A DNA stretch of 27,672 bases from Condylostoma magnum (GCA_920105805.1 CAKKTI010000294.1:1-27672); one strand, 5' to 3'; counted from the stretch's first letter, positions 1-11,636 are shown. The notes: generated by a model not told the origin, from the letters alone. Numbers and translations are program-made.

Positions 1-1534
1 GTTTTTATTTGGGTTAGCTCATTAATTTGAGTCGAGGGTATTGAATGATTTTTTGCCATATGATTCAATTATTGAAGTAATTGAAGAGAATAGACATTAG
101 TTTTAGGATATAATGACGGTGGATTATGAGGGCAAAAGTACAGAATAAGCAGATATTCCATTAGTTTCAATTTCAGATGGGAATGTAAATAACTCAGATA
201 TTTTAATTACCAGCGCATTTTCCACTGCAACTACAGAATCAGTTTAATTGGTCTTATTTGAAATGCAGGAAATTTTAGAGCAATTTAGAAAGGGAAAAAA
301 TCAAAAGGCAAATTTTCATATAGTGCCTATTATCAATGTGGATGCATATAGAATGCTAGATGATAAGGAAATAGTTAGATTAAAAAATACCAGGAATATT
401 GGATGTAGCAATGAATCCGCTAATGGTGTAAATTTATTCATGAATTTTGAATTTGCATTTGGATTAAATGCCAGCAAAGACCCATGTAGTAATGAATTTC
501 CAGGTAATTCACCTTTTAGTGAGTCAGAAACAATCTTTCTGGTTAAATCGATACACAAATTCAAGAATTTAAGATTATGAATTCATTATGAAGGGTAATA
601 TATAAGTAGTAGTGGTAATTATTACTATAAAGCTGGAGATAAGTACAATGGGCTATTTTAAGAAATACAGCTTAAGCTATAACCTTAATATACTATTATT
701 GATTTTGATGAACACTATCACTTTGGAGGAAGCTGGATTGATTGGGCTGCTAACAATGGAATAGTTCCCATATAAATTCCTATTAACTTTTAAGGTTAAA
801 TGAGTACTTAAAGCTTATAGTCCTAATGGGATATTGATAATCAAATTTTGTAATATGGAAGTTATAAACTAGAGTAATTTATAATTAGATATCAGCTGCA
901 TAGTGAATAAATAAAGAAATGCTATGAGTTATTCAATTGCTATGGGAATAAAACAAGTATAAAAAGCATATTAAAAATATAAAATAGAGGATTGATGCAA
1001 AGCCCTAACATTGAATTCAAATTGACTTTTAAATCCAATCAACTAAGTAGCCAAACCTGCTTATTTACATATTTAAAGGAATATACAGACTTATAAAATA
1101 TTAATAGAGACAGTTAGTATATTCTAGATAATGGGACTGAGATAGGGGAATAATTTTTGCATACAGATTGCAATCAATTAATATATAGTATACCTGCAAA
1201 TTAAACCAAGTACATCTTTATAATAGCTTAAACGGATATAAATTCAGGTATCAAAACACAAGGTGAATTTACTGTATTGAATAAAACTACCATATATAAT
1301 GGAAATATCATTGAAACGAAAAGTTAAAATGCTGATGAAGATATAAGTATAGGAATAATCTTTATAATTACAATACCAGCATACATACTAATCGCGATAT
1401 GTATACTTATTATATACAAACGTTCCAGATCCAAACCTAGTGAACTTGTAGAGCAGAGTGCCTCAATAGATTTCTCTTAAGCTCCTATTTCAGATGAAGA
1501 TTTAAAAGCAATTCAAATCGAAGAGAATAATTAG
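1..1534 (+). CDS. M14 zinc-carboxypeptidase-like membrane protein, probably inactive (5' end outside window)
   Basis: The fold is that of the M14 metallocarboxypeptidases: VPIINVDAYR, then GVNLFMNFEFAFG (family pattern GVDLNRNFxxxWG), PFSESET and LWIHYEGQY. The catalytic residues seem to be lost. Where the family has the zinc motif HxxE, this protein reads ITSAFSTATTES. The substrate-binding Arg of LNRNF is Met, and no Glu is evident near the expected catalytic position. A single TM helix (about bases 1352-1422) and a short acidic cytoplasmic tail follow, so this looks like a type I surface protein with a dead peptidase ectodomain. TGA at 578-580 encodes Trp in LRLWIHY. The reading begins FLFGLAH, probably the rest of a signal peptide, so only a few codons are missing. 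The end is ambiguous: tandem TAG TAG at 1532-1537 is preferred, with TAA at 1604 or 1610 as alternatives. Inactivity is inferred from the alignment by eye. Confidence 0.75.
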
Positions 1535-1667
1535 TAGAAAATTAAATTACTTAATGTAGTTCAATTATAACTTTTAATTAATCTTTATAAAAGCCTAATT
1601 AGCTAAAATTAATCAGAGTTACACAAAAGGCTTCTATAGCAAACCTTTTTTATAATATTACTAAAAA

Positions 1668-3131
1668 ATGAGCCAATGCAAGAACCAGATGAAACCTTTG
1701 TTAATCTACAGTGGTATAATCTTCATATCTGCCTATAATAGCAGCTTTGCCGTAGGCCTTCTGCATGACTTCAAAAACTACGAATGAATTCCAATCCTGA
1801 TGAATCTTTCCTTCAACTTTGGGTATATTGTAATATCTCTGTTAACAATTCTTCTACATAGAAAATGAAATCTAACCCTATCAGTGGTTCTATGCTTGAT
1901 TTTTACTAATGCATTTGCTATAATAGTCTCTGTAGTTAATTTAACAGATTGACTAGATTTTAACTAAAGAATTGCAATTGCATTATCAGCCTAATTTTTA
2001 AGTGGAAGTGGACGTTGCCTGTGCTTTATTTCAGTTTTAGTTCATTTATAGTTAAATTTTTTTAACGAGAAAAAGCTGCATTATGTTTATCTCTTTTGCA
2101 TTGCCAAATGGTTAGGACCGATGATTTACTGTTTGATTTAAACTGCCCTGATAGCTGTAGATGAGCAGTTTATATATAATTCTGTGTATCTGGCGTGGAC
2201 TATAATAGCAATGGGAAGCTTATTCCTGCTAAGGAGTTCTAACTTAAAGGAAATTAACTTAATTGATATAAATCATCTACTAGATCAATACACTAATGTT
2301 ATTTCTTACGATTTTATACATTTAGTGCCAATTATGCTGTTTTTTGGGGTAAATTTTAAATAGGCTTATGATAGCTTTTATATGTCGAGGAGAGACGCTA
2401 TAGATGAGTAAATTTGGGTGAAGTAACTGATTTATTGTGCTTACTGCTTTGGATACTGTGTTGCTATTATATCTTTGTATTGCTTAAAATGTATGCAATC
2501 CTTTTTGATAAGACTTTGAATATAAACACCGTTTCTATTAATTGCTTCCTTGATTTTCTTTATTGATCTATCTAGTACTGCGTAAAAGATATTGTTTAAT
2601 TTCTTTTTAGGAGTAGGACTTGGATATTGCACTATTTTTTTGATTTTGTCAGTTTATTGCATGAAAGATAAATTATTAATATTCGCTTATACTTAGATAG
2701 GGCTTCATTGCTTGTAGATGGTTTTTGATCCGGTACAAATTCTATTAATATTAACTGATTAAAAGGAATTATAGGATACATTCGCTTATGGAATAATTGG
2801 TATAGTATCACTGCTGTATCTATTCAGTTTGCTAAGAATAACTATTAATTAGAGAATGAATATATCAGTTGTTAAAAAGTAGAGAAATACTAAATGTTAA
2901 TAATCTCTACTATAAAATGGAAGTGTATTTCTATCAACCTCTGAAGAAAGTTCAAGTTCAATTAATTAATCTTAAATAATATAAAATCTTATTAGCTTTG
3001 TTTATTTGCTAATACTTTTGAATAAGATTGAAACCATTAGCTATATGAGTGTATTCATAGATAAAAAAACAAATAATTCCCATATATAGGTTTCTTTAAT
3101 TAGTTAGAACACTACTTATATAATTTCTTAA
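1668..3131 (+). CDS. MFS-like multi-pass membrane transporter
   Basis: About 11-12 hydrophobic helices span most of the roughly 430-residue core. The first follows a short basic N-terminus (MSQCKNQMKPLLIYSG), and a Ser-rich loop STSEESSSS lies near the end. Helix number and spacing suggest a major facilitator superfamily protein. No substrate signature is recognised, so the cargo is unknown. TGA codes Trp at NYEWIPIL and LTDWLDF. The start is the first ATG after the peptidase-like gene. Two ends are possible. TAA at 2967 comes just after the Ser-rich segment. Tandem TAA TAA at 3129-3134 lies only 4 bases before the Tubby ATG. The latter is used because two other junctions in this window have the same arrangement, but the last 54 codons are the least certain part. 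Confidence 0.7.
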
Positions 3132-3138
3132 TAAAACA

Positions 3139-4086
3139 ATGGAAAATTCTGATCAAGCCGATCTTTTTAACAAGCTTATAACTCAAATATAGCTTTTCTC
3201 ATAAGGACCTCCAAATTTGATCGATGAAAATTAAACTAATTAAGAATAGTAATCAGAGGAAGTTGAAAGTAATCAAAATAGTTTATGTCCTTGCATTAAT
3301 AATATTTATTGCTATGACTAACAGTTATAAAGTAATTGATTCGATCGCTCTGTAAGCTTATGAGATAAAAACTAGCTATTTCTTCCATTGTGCCAATAAT
3401 TAGAGTTAAATTTCAAGGTCGAACGTGAAAAGAAATATTTTAAAAGATTTTTAACATTAACTTAAATCAAGGCTCCTGTTAATGAAAGCTTTTTGTATTG
3501 TAAAATGTAAAGATACCTAAAAGGATTTAGATATACGTTTTAATTTAGGAAAGAGGAAAGTATGCCTTTAGAAGATATAGCTTATATGTAATCTAATTTT
3601 AAAGGGAGTAGATTTTATCTTTATTATATTGATAAATGTAACCCTAGTAATATACAAAATAGGTTAATTGCAATTATTGTATATAATAGATCAGTAGGAT
3701 GAAAATATAGATGCAGACCAAGAAGATTAGAAATATTCATACCTTTGATTAAATCTTATGATTAAGTTTAGTATTTTGAGGATTAAAGCATAGTTAATAA
3801 TATAGGCTAACTTACTCTTGATGATGCTATTAAGCTAATAAATCAATCACCCAAATGACATGAATATATGCAATGTTTTGTCTTAAATTTTAATGAAAAA
3901 GTAAGCAAAGCATCAAAAAAGAATTTGATTTTGATATAATAAAATGATTTAGATGAGAAATAAAGGTTAATGTTTGGCAAGGTAGCTGCAAAGGAATATA
4001 TTATGGATATTAATGGCTATTTATCAATATTATAAGCATTTGGAATTGCAGTGAGTAGTTTTGGATTTAAGTATCCTACCGGTTGA
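3139..4086 (+). CDS. Tubby-domain (TULP-like) protein
   Basis: A 315-residue protein whose C-terminal two-thirds is a Tubby domain. The segment KGFRYTFQFRKEE, then SRFYLYYID, is followed by KWHEYMQCFVLNFNEKVSKA (family: vDFhGRVtkASvKNFQ). Next come RLMFGKVAAKEYIMDI and the hallmark LSILQAFGIAVSSFGFK (family: LSALQAFaIcLSSFDtK). The first roughly 90 residues are Gln/Asn/Ser-rich. Tubby proteins bind phosphoinositides and carry membrane proteins into cilia; here that role is inferred from the family. The usual terminal KLACE is replaced by KYPTG, after which TGA TAG forms a double stop. TGA within PKWHEY is read as Trp, so the same gene uses TGA as sense and as stop. Confidence 0.88.
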
Positions 4087-4169
4087 TAGGTATTAATTAT
4101 TTATTACTTATAATTTCATTATAGTTTTTTCCCACTTAAGATACATACTATATAATCATTTTCCTAGCC

Positions 4170-4179
4170 TAATAAAATG
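4170..4179 (+). promoter_or_regulatory. TAATAAAATG start-site element (CHMP1)
   Basis: TAATAAA runs directly into the ATG of CHMP1. The same ten bases occur at the starts of the LRR-PUB gene (20501) and CFAP410 (26448). It could be a start context or TATA-like element, or an AATAAA poly(A) signal of the gene upstream. Confidence 0.4.
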
Positions 4180-4797
4180 GGGAATAAAAACTCAGCAAAA
4201 TAATTAGAAAATACAATGTTTGAAATGCGCCTGGCCTCAAAGAGATTTGCCAAAGAAGCACAAAGATCCTAAAAGGAGCAACAAGTGTGTCAAAACAAAG
4301 CTAAAACTGACCTAGAGAGAGGATTAATCGACAATGCCCGAATTCACGCAGAAAATGCAATAAGAAAGAAAAACGAATCTTTGAACTACCTAAGACTATC
4401 CTCAAGAATGGACGCTGTAGTATCCCGAATTCAAACAGCGAATAGAACTTAAGAAATGACAAATCAATTTTCCCGAGTAATTCCTCAAATGAATCAGTGC
4501 CTAAAAGGTATGAATGCCGAGAATGTTTCCTAAGTAATGAGCTAATTTGAGTAAACCTTTGAAAACATTGACGTGGTTTCGAATTAGATCAATCAGAGCT
4601 TGGAGACCACCACTGCTAGTTCTACTCCTTAAAACTAAGTGAATGAGCTTTTATAGAAGATTGCATCTGAGAATAATTTAGAAGTAAGTGCACAATTGGG
4701 AGCTGCTCCTTAGAATCAGATATAATAAGCAGAGGTTAGAAGTGAAAGTGATGATTTGGAAGCTAGACTAGATAGGCTTAGATAGGTTAAAGATTAA
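4177..4797 (+). CDS. CHMP1: ESCRT-III subunit CHMP1/Did2
   Basis: A 206-residue ESCRT-III (Snf7 family) protein. It has the basic N-terminal helix typical of CHMP1 (ENTMFEMRLASKRFAKEAQR, then KAKTDLERG and AENAIRKKNESLNYLRLSSR). The acidic second half ends in a MIM1-type helix, LEARLDRLRQ, which in this family binds MIT domains such as that of VPS4. CHMP1 regulates the VPS4 ATPase during multivesicular body sorting and abscission. The human proteins also end within a few residues of this helix, so TAA at 4795-4797 is taken as the stop, with an in-frame TAG at 4807 as backup. No in-frame TGA occurs before 4957, well inside the next gene, so TAA or TAG must terminate here. The next ATG is 16 bases away. 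Within the gene TAA and TAG encode many Gln. Confidence 0.92.
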
Positions 4798-4813
4798 TTG
4801 TTTGCATAGTATA

Positions 4814-5395
4814 ATGGAAGTTTTTGCCCTACGTCACACTCGCTCGGTATATAACGACTGGCATAGAGCAAAGATTATCAATCCTTTCAAGTGGTTTTCT
4901 CAGTACCAGAAACCATTAGATGCTCCTCTTAGTCCTAAAGGTCATCATTAGGCCTATGATATCTTAAGGAGAAATCAAGTAACTTTGCAAGTAATTGAAT
5001 AGATATACTGCTCACCGTTAACTAGAGCTATTCAAACTATGGAGATCATCTTCCCGTAGAACAATGCTGATGTAATCATAACACCATTAATAAGCGAACA
5101 GATTGTAACTAAAGCTGATATAGGAACGCCTCTTTCACAACTTCAATAGTAATATCCTTAATACCAGTTTTAACATTTTGAAGATGAGCACTGATGGAAT
5201 TGTGATAAGGAGAATCCTTTTGAGTTATTGCAGGAATCCTCATAGTAAGTTAAACTAAGAGCAGAGTATGCAGATCAAGTTATTAAAAGTTCAAAGGCAA
5301 AGAAAATACTGGTAATTTCTCATGGATACTTTTTACGACAGTTTTACCCCAGCAAGGTATTTTTCTCTAATGGCGAGTTAGTACAGATATATTAG
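4814..5395 (+). CDS. Histidine phosphatase superfamily (phosphoglycerate mutase-like) protein
   Basis: A 193-residue branch-2 style histidine phosphatase. The motifs are ALRHTRSVYND (phospho-accepting His with following Arg), YCSPLTRAIQTMEIIF (second conserved Arg), HWWNCDKENPFEL and VISHGYFLRQF (second catalytic His). The substrate cannot be told; the short form resembles broad-specificity or fungal/protist GPM-like proteins. TGA encodes the first Trp of HWWNC. The start is forced because the RH motif begins at residue 7. The gene ends in three successive stops, TAG TAA TAA (5393-5401). If these were read as Gln, the frame would run through the tRNA gene to a TGA near 5552, so they must terminate. 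Confidence 0.85.
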
Positions 5396-5419
5396 TAATA
5401 ATCTCCTTTTTATTCTGAA

Positions 5420-5492
5420 GCCGGTGTAGTGTAGTGGTTATCACATCTGCTTTACACGCAGAAGGTCGTGGGTTCGATCCCCACCGCCGGTA
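5420..5492 (+). tRNA. tRNA-Val (anticodon TAC)
   Basis: A complete cloverleaf. The acceptor 5' strand GCCGGTG pairs with CGCCGGT (wobbles allowed). The anticodon arm is TCTGC-TTTACAC-GCAGA with anticodon TAC, and the T arm is GTGGG-TTCGATC-CCCAC. The discriminator base is A, CCA is not encoded, and there is no intron. A run of six T follows at once. It sits 19 bases after the last stop of the phosphatase gene. Confidence 0.97.
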
Positions 5493-5493
5493 C

Positions 5494-5499
5494 TTTTTT
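5494..5499 (+). terminator. Pol III T-run terminator of tRNA-Val
   Basis: Six T begin two bases after the discriminator, as expected for RNA polymerase III termination. Confidence 0.7.
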
Positions 5500-5871
5500 G
5501 TATATAAAGGCTTTATTTATGAGATTTGAGTTGTATAGCATGTAGAAGAGTTGACTGGTTATGATATTTGTTAAAAATTATATTATAATTGATATAGAAG
5601 TATGATGTAAGTTTTTTATATTTGGGCAATTTTGAAAAGGTGATAATAGAGAGTAATCTTATCATTTGAATTAGTTTAATGGGGATATCAATCTAAAATA
5701 TATTCAGTAATATCTCTATATTAATTAGGAATTGCACTTTAAACCATATTACTCATAAAGATTTGTACAGTCCAAATGATTATCATAACTACTAATAAAA
5801 TCTTTCACATTAATTCCCTAAAATAAGTCTTTATAATACCTTTTAACACTCCTAAAGTTTTCTATATTAAT
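5500..5871 (+). other. Gene-free stretch between tRNA-Val and the Rab gene
   Basis: About 370 AT-rich bases. No conserved protein reading was recognised on either strand, and no repeat or RNA fold stands out. It presumably contains the promoter of the Rab-like gene, whose ATG is preceded by TATATTAAT. Confidence 0.5.
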
Positions 5872-6474
5872 ATGGAAGAGCTTAAGATAATTCTACTAGG
5901 GTCTTCATCAGTAGGTAAAACCTCCATTCTTTAGAGATTTTGTGGAGGTTAATTTAAGGACACCTCTCTCCCTACACTTGGCACTTCCTATATGTCCCGA
6001 ATAGTAACAATTAATGATTAAAAAGTAACACTGCATATTTGAGACACTGCAGGCTAGGAGCGATATCATTCTCTAGTGAAGTAATATTACAACTTATCTC
6101 ATGGGGCAATGTTGGTATTTGATTTGACTTATGAAGATAGTTTTTACGCATTAAGGGAATGATATAAACAAATTCAAGCAAACGCTTCAAATGGGTTAGT
6201 ATTAGGAGTATTGGGCAATAAAAGTGATGGCCATCCTTAGTGTGTTTCTGATGAAGATGCTCGCTAATTTGCAGAAACAATTGGAGCTTTTTATAGAAGA
6301 ATTAGTGCAAAGGTTAATGAAGGAATTGATGATGCGTTTTTGTAGTTGGCTCAAGAAATTATGCTAAGGCCTAAAGATTAGTTCAAGAGGATCACTAATG
6401 TTTAATTAACTGCAACTACTGTAAGTACTAAAAAGCCAAAGTACGAAGTTAAGTCAAAGAAATGCGCATGTTGA
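5872..6474 (+). CDS. Rab-family small GTPase
   Basis: A 200-residue Ras-superfamily GTPase. It shows P-loop GSSSVGKTS (G1), Thr in the LPTLGTSY switch I region, WDTAGQERYHSL (G3 and switch II), NKSD (G4) and SAK (G5). The C-terminus is KKCAC, a Rab-type CxC double geranylgeranylation signal, so the protein should cycle on membranes and direct vesicle traffic. The subfamily cannot be assigned by eye, though the switch regions suggest the Rab5/21/22 side. Trp57 is encoded by TGA and the catalytic Gln62 by TAG. TGA directly after CAC is the stop, because a CxC motif works only at the C-terminus. The gene is therefore a clean proof of dual TGA meaning. It converges with the large minus-strand gene, 76 bases apart. 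Confidence 0.93.
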
Positions 6475-6550
6475 GGTTTGTAATATTATTAGGAATTATG
6501 AGTTGTTATTAAGTTAATCTACATACTAATTATGTATTCTTATCGAAAGA

Positions 6551-9500
6551 TTATTAGCTGTGAGATTTAAAATGTCTATTTATATAAACTACTTGCAGAA
6601 TTAGACTATGAATATCACATTATTAATAAGTTTAAGCATTTAAATTTTAAAGGTTTACTTTTGTATATGTATTAAAATCGTTCTCTTATATATTAAAATT
6701 TAACAAATAAGTTAATCTATTGCTAATTTAAATTATAAAACTGCGATAAATATTATAATATACGCAAAACCACTAAAATTTAGCTAACTAATGCTCATCT
6801 TGATGAAAACATTTCTTGATAAGTTAGATTACTTTCACAATTGTATAAATCAAACTTGTAACTACAGGAATTGAAAATATTACCATCAATAAATATTCTA
6901 GAATTTTAGAATCTGAATTCCTTAATATATAGCAGAAATTCAAGGAAACAATATAAACTGATTAGCTAAGAATCTTTGATAAATTAGTGGATCGTTTTGA
7001 ATAAGGCTAGTTTCTAAATATGAATACAATAATCTATCTAAAACTTACAAAAATCGAAGTTATAGATAATACAAATCCTTTCATAAGATATTATCTATCC
7101 TCATTAATAATAACTAATACTTAAATAGTTTTGAATATAAATTGTATTATCAAATATACCTTCTGTACTTGATCTTCTTTGAATTATTCAAAAACTTATC
7201 TGAAATATAAGCCTTAGTAATCATTCTTAGCTGCTACTTTTAATAATATTACTATGTTTATTAAATAGAATAGTATTATAAGTCATGATATGACAAAACT
7301 TGCAATGATGGTTTGATTTTAAGCAAAGTCTTCGATTATATATAACTGTATAGCAAACTAGGTTAGTATATCTAAGTAAGTTATTATTACAATAAAGGGT
7401 ATCTTAGGTATTATTTTATCTAGTAGTTTGTCTGCTTTTTCACTTATAGATAAATGTGAGCAATACTTAAGAAAATACAGGATTACTAAAATACTTATAA
7501 TTACTCCCAATAAAAGCAGTATACCTTAAGCATTGAATATAAAAAGAGCATTTTGATATCCTTATTCTTTAGAAATAGTTGTGCTTATTGATTATTTATC
7601 TAAAAGTAAATCCGCCATATTAGGTAATATACCGAAAATATTAACTCCTTTATAAAACTATTTTGTTGCATCAGGTAAATCATCAACAACTAAAGAAATA
7701 TTAGAGGTATATTAAAAATAATCAGCTAAAAGGACTAATTAAATAGGATCTACACTTATTACATTCAGTACAATTGAAGCTGTAACTACTCCAATTGTAA
7801 TATTTTAAGTTTACTCAGTGATAGCTCTTTCTTCTTCTTATAAAATTTAGAAGTTGTTATCTTTGACTTAAAACTCTGATTATTATAAAAGGTTTATTAT
7901 ATCCTCAGATTAAAATTCTAGTTTTACTTGTTTTGTCTTTAAGATTTTACAATTATATTCAATATTTTCTTATATTATTTCTAACTCAAACTCCACTGCT
8001 TTTTCTTCTTCTTTTATAATGAAATCACTTTCTTCCAATTATCTGAATAAAAGGGGTATAAATTAGATATTCAAATTACCATTATCAAGTACCAAAATGA
8101 GCTTTAATTCAAATTATTTGCAAATTCCATTATATATACAGAATTCGCATTCTTTTGAGCATTCTTCACATCTTTATGAGCATTTTATACATTAATCTTT
8201 ATTATCTAAAAAGACATCATTACCCTAGCATATACAGTTATTATCATTGTCTAAGCTGAAGTTTTATCAGCAAGAAGTGCAATTATGTATATTTTCAGAA
8301 CATGTTTTACATTCTGGGCTGCATTATTAGCATGTGTTATCTAATTCTATATATCCATTATCACATGCACACTCATTATTAGAATTTAAATTAAATCCCC
8401 CTTTGCACTCTATGCATTCATTGCTATTACATTTTAAGCAATTTCTATACTATGAGCCACATTACAGACAATTCCCATCCATATAATACTACGATTCATT
8501 GCATGGAAACATAATACATTGTCCTAAATTATTTAAACAATATCCTATTAATGTATCAGCACAATCTACTTGACAAGTAAAGCATTATCCATCAAGTAAG
8601 ATTTATCCTATAGGGCATTAGCAAGCTCCATTTACTAATTTAAATTCATTTTCACATAACAAGCATTATTAACCATTACAATCCTTACAATTAACAGGAC
8701 ATGGATAACAGCTCCCTTGTTAATAAAATTGTCCATCAATACAAGGAAAAGTAATACAATTACCATTAAGATCAAAGCAGGGAAGGGATAGATCTTCTAT
8801 ATCACTGCAGTTTTACCTACACTTTATACATTCCCTATTAGAATTTAAATAAGCTTCTTACTTGCATTAATTACACTAAGTACTACTTGAGCAATCTTGG
8901 CATAAAGACTAACACTATATGCATAAATTGTCTTACAAGAAGAATCCTTATTTACATGCTGTGCAAACTAATGGTTCTACGCACGTTTCACATCCAATAC
9001 TGCATAAGTGTTATTTCTATTCAGTGTAAAGGTCCTTTAAATCTTACTATGTTAATTCATTTGGAGTTAGCCTGAATTAAAAGTTATATATGCTACCTTA
9101 AAGCTTGTTTTGGTCTACTGCAGAATTTCCTCCAATTTCAATAAAGGCTACTGGATTTGAAATATCAAAAGGATAAAATTAAGGTATTGTTAATTTAGTT
9201 AAGTCATGGCAATATTACTAATCGCTAGGAAATGATGTCATGCATAAAACGGGATTTTATTTATATTAAATTGCTATAAAATTTCAATGACTTATCATTT
9301 CTTACTGAGTAAAAGGTAGATTAATTTACTCTGCATTTTAACTGTTTTCTGAAGGCTTTTTTCCGTAAATAGCTTAAATTGTTGTCATGGTTTTGATTTC
9401 AATATGAGGAACTCGGCAAAAAGTACTCGTAAGTGGACCTTCATAATAACATCCATGATTAGAAACTTAAAATAAAGTTTATCACTTTTAATCAGACAAA

Positions 9501-10267
9501 TTTAATTGAAACCAACCAGAGAGTAAATAGTACTAATTAAAATTTTTATTTTTCAACATCTGATGATCACTCATATACTTCAGATTATAAGAATTATCAT
9601 TACTAGCCTATATTTTTCAATCAGGGTATAGAATAATAAGCTCATAACAAATATAGGGGGTTCTACATAGTTAGCATTCATTGCAACCCTTTTATTTCTC
9701 ATATAAAACTTCTTCCTCAGTCAAAATTGTATCGAACACCTGAATATGCGTATAAGCAATACCAAACATAGTAGATAATCCTGGTTCAATACCAATGATA
9801 AGTTCTTTAGGCTTATTAATACCTATTCCAATCTACTCCGAAATTTGGACTTATACTAAGTTATCAATAGAGCTAAATTCAATTCCTATAGATTATCTAA
9901 AGATTTTCAAACAGATAAAATTTCAATTGCTTGCGAAATTCTATCCCATCTCAAATTAGGAGACTAAGCTATTTCCTACCTTTATTCTAGCTGTATTTGG
10001 TAGTGTGAGCATTATACTGATAGAAATATTTTGAGCATCTACTATTTCTAGTATTTTATGCTCAATTCCTTCGTCCATTTCTCCTATCATGTTAAATCAG
10101 AGTGATAAAGAGTAGTCTTAGCTGATTTCATCGTAGATTTATTTATCCAAAGAGAAGACTTACGTTGCTTCAAGATCATATTCCTACAGGTATTGTATTA
10201 CTCTGGTTTTAGATGTTATATCAATACTAGAGGACAAAGCTAGAAAGAGAGGTAGTATCAGAACCAT
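6551..10267 (-). CDS. Large LamG-like / Cys-rich / multi-TM surface protein
   Basis: About 1,237 residues in one frame with no intron. A signal peptide (MVLILPLFLALSSS) is followed by two beta-rich segments that look like LamG/concanavalin-type domains (residues about 40-200 with SLSLWFNM, and about 260-425 with LSGWFQLNLSDQKWQTLF). Residues about 430-716 hold dozens of Cys in CxxC repeats like ciliate growth-factor-receptor/furin-like regions (CSIGCETC, CKTCSENIHNCTSC). A non-Cys extracellular segment follows, then about seven TM helices from about residue 917 to 1150. Ciliates have large families of such Cys-rich membrane proteins, mostly of unknown role; sensing or adhesion is only a guess. 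Trp is TGA in SLWFNM and NWNFIC. The end is TAA TAA at 6556-6551. Upstream lies a second minus-strand frame 78 bases away. Confidence 0.8.
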
Positions 10268-10345
10268 TTTAAGTAATATAAAGTTTGACCAATTAAAGTA
10301 AATTAACTTATGGATGTATATACTGCTTAGAAGAGTAATATTCAT

Positions 10346-11215
10346 TTAGTTTACCTTTCTAGTAAGCATATTATAATCCCCTGGGATTGTAGCTTTTTCA
10401 GTTTTAGAGAATTAATATGCTTAACTCCGTAAAATCGATTGATAAATTTTAATTAATCTTTTATTACTGTGTTATTCTTAGCTGCATGATTTCTAATTTC
10501 TTAGTATTTAGATTAATTTTTAGACATTTCATAAGTAGAAAATTGAAATCTAAGCAAGAGTATTAAGATTAAATAATTAATATAGTCAATGGTATCAATC
10601 CATATTGTAATGTGAAAAATTAATACATTATGAATACATTGCAGATTTATATTAACAATTATTATGTATTATTGTATAAAAGTTAGTGTAGTAGCATAGT
10701 AGGGCACTTAATAAGTAAATCATAGCATAAAAATAGTCATTACCTAAATTCTCCATAACATTTTTATCTAATAGATCATTATCCCGAGGTAGATTTATAA
10801 TTATTGCCAGCTTAACAAAATATATACAATCATAAAATTCTTAGAGGAGTCTAAAATTTTAGCAGTCTTTCCTCCTTATACAACTAATATTTCAGATCTC
10901 TTTATACAAAATAATAAAGCTACAACTTTATAAGCTTTATAGTTAAATAGAGGTATAATTTCCTATCATAATAATTTATTCATAAAATAAACAACTGGTA
11001 ATTGATATAATAATATATCATTTTAGCGTTCATCTTTAAACTGTTTTATCATTATTTGGAATTCTTTATTGTTTAAACATATAATTAATTATAGCTTATT
11101 ATGTTCACAATAATGTTTCAATCCTAGAGAATTTCCAACCTTTTAATATAAATACAAAGGATTTCCTAGATATTATTTTTTCTATATATTATAGATTTCG
11201 CGGTTTAAAGTTCAT
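10346..11215 (-). CDS. Possible unknown membrane-type protein
   Basis: One frame of this AT-rich stretch reads as a plausible 289-residue protein. It starts MNFKPRNLQYIEKI after a TATAATATAGGAA leader. It contains segments such as NLPRDNDLLDKNVMENLGN, then a hydrophobic run YFYAMIYLLSALLCYY, and ends in a basic tail (KATIPGDYNMLTRKVNQ) at TAA, 78 bases before the next gene in the same direction. No family is recognised. Caution is needed. With all three stops able to be sense, most frames are open here, and a second minus-strand frame over the same bases also reads without clear breaks. It may be a fast-evolving gene, a decayed one, or chance. Confidence 0.35.
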
Positions 11216-11636
11216 TTCCTATATTATAATGATTTTAATCGAAAGGTGATATATTAAAAGTAAAATATTGATTTAATATCATACCTTTATTGGAAATATA
11301 CTTGTTAATGATTAAGGAAAACCCACTTTATATCGCTATTATAAACTTCGTCATTTTTAAAGTAGATGTAATACAACTTAAAAAGATTAAAGATCTAGAA
11401 ATAATAAACAACCCCTTGTATAAAATTATTACTTTAAACGTATATGAAAAGAGTTTTATTTTAAATAATTTTGAATATAAAAACCTAATAATATATATAA
11501 CAATTCTATACCCCAAAAAGCATTAGATTTGAATATCACATTCTAACTAATTCTAAGCATATTAAAACAACATAAATCAACCTTCTTTTTGTAAGTAATA
11601 CAATAAATTAAACTTTATAACTAAAAAAATTTCAAT
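11216..11636 (+). other. AT-rich stretch with no supported gene
   Basis: About 420 very AT-rich bases. Short frames can be read on both strands, for instance from ATG 11229 on plus and from about 11516 on minus. None shows a recognisable motif, and open frames mean little under this code. The right end probably holds the promoter of gene A1. Confidence 0.45.

Noticed and set aside
6011-6280. Minus-strand frame inside the Rab gene
   Set aside because: It lies opposite the G3-G4 region of a clear GTPase, so it is a shadow frame.
11290-11526. Small protein genes on both strands of the AT-rich stretch
   Set aside because: No ATG start context, motif or conservation, and both strands are equally open.
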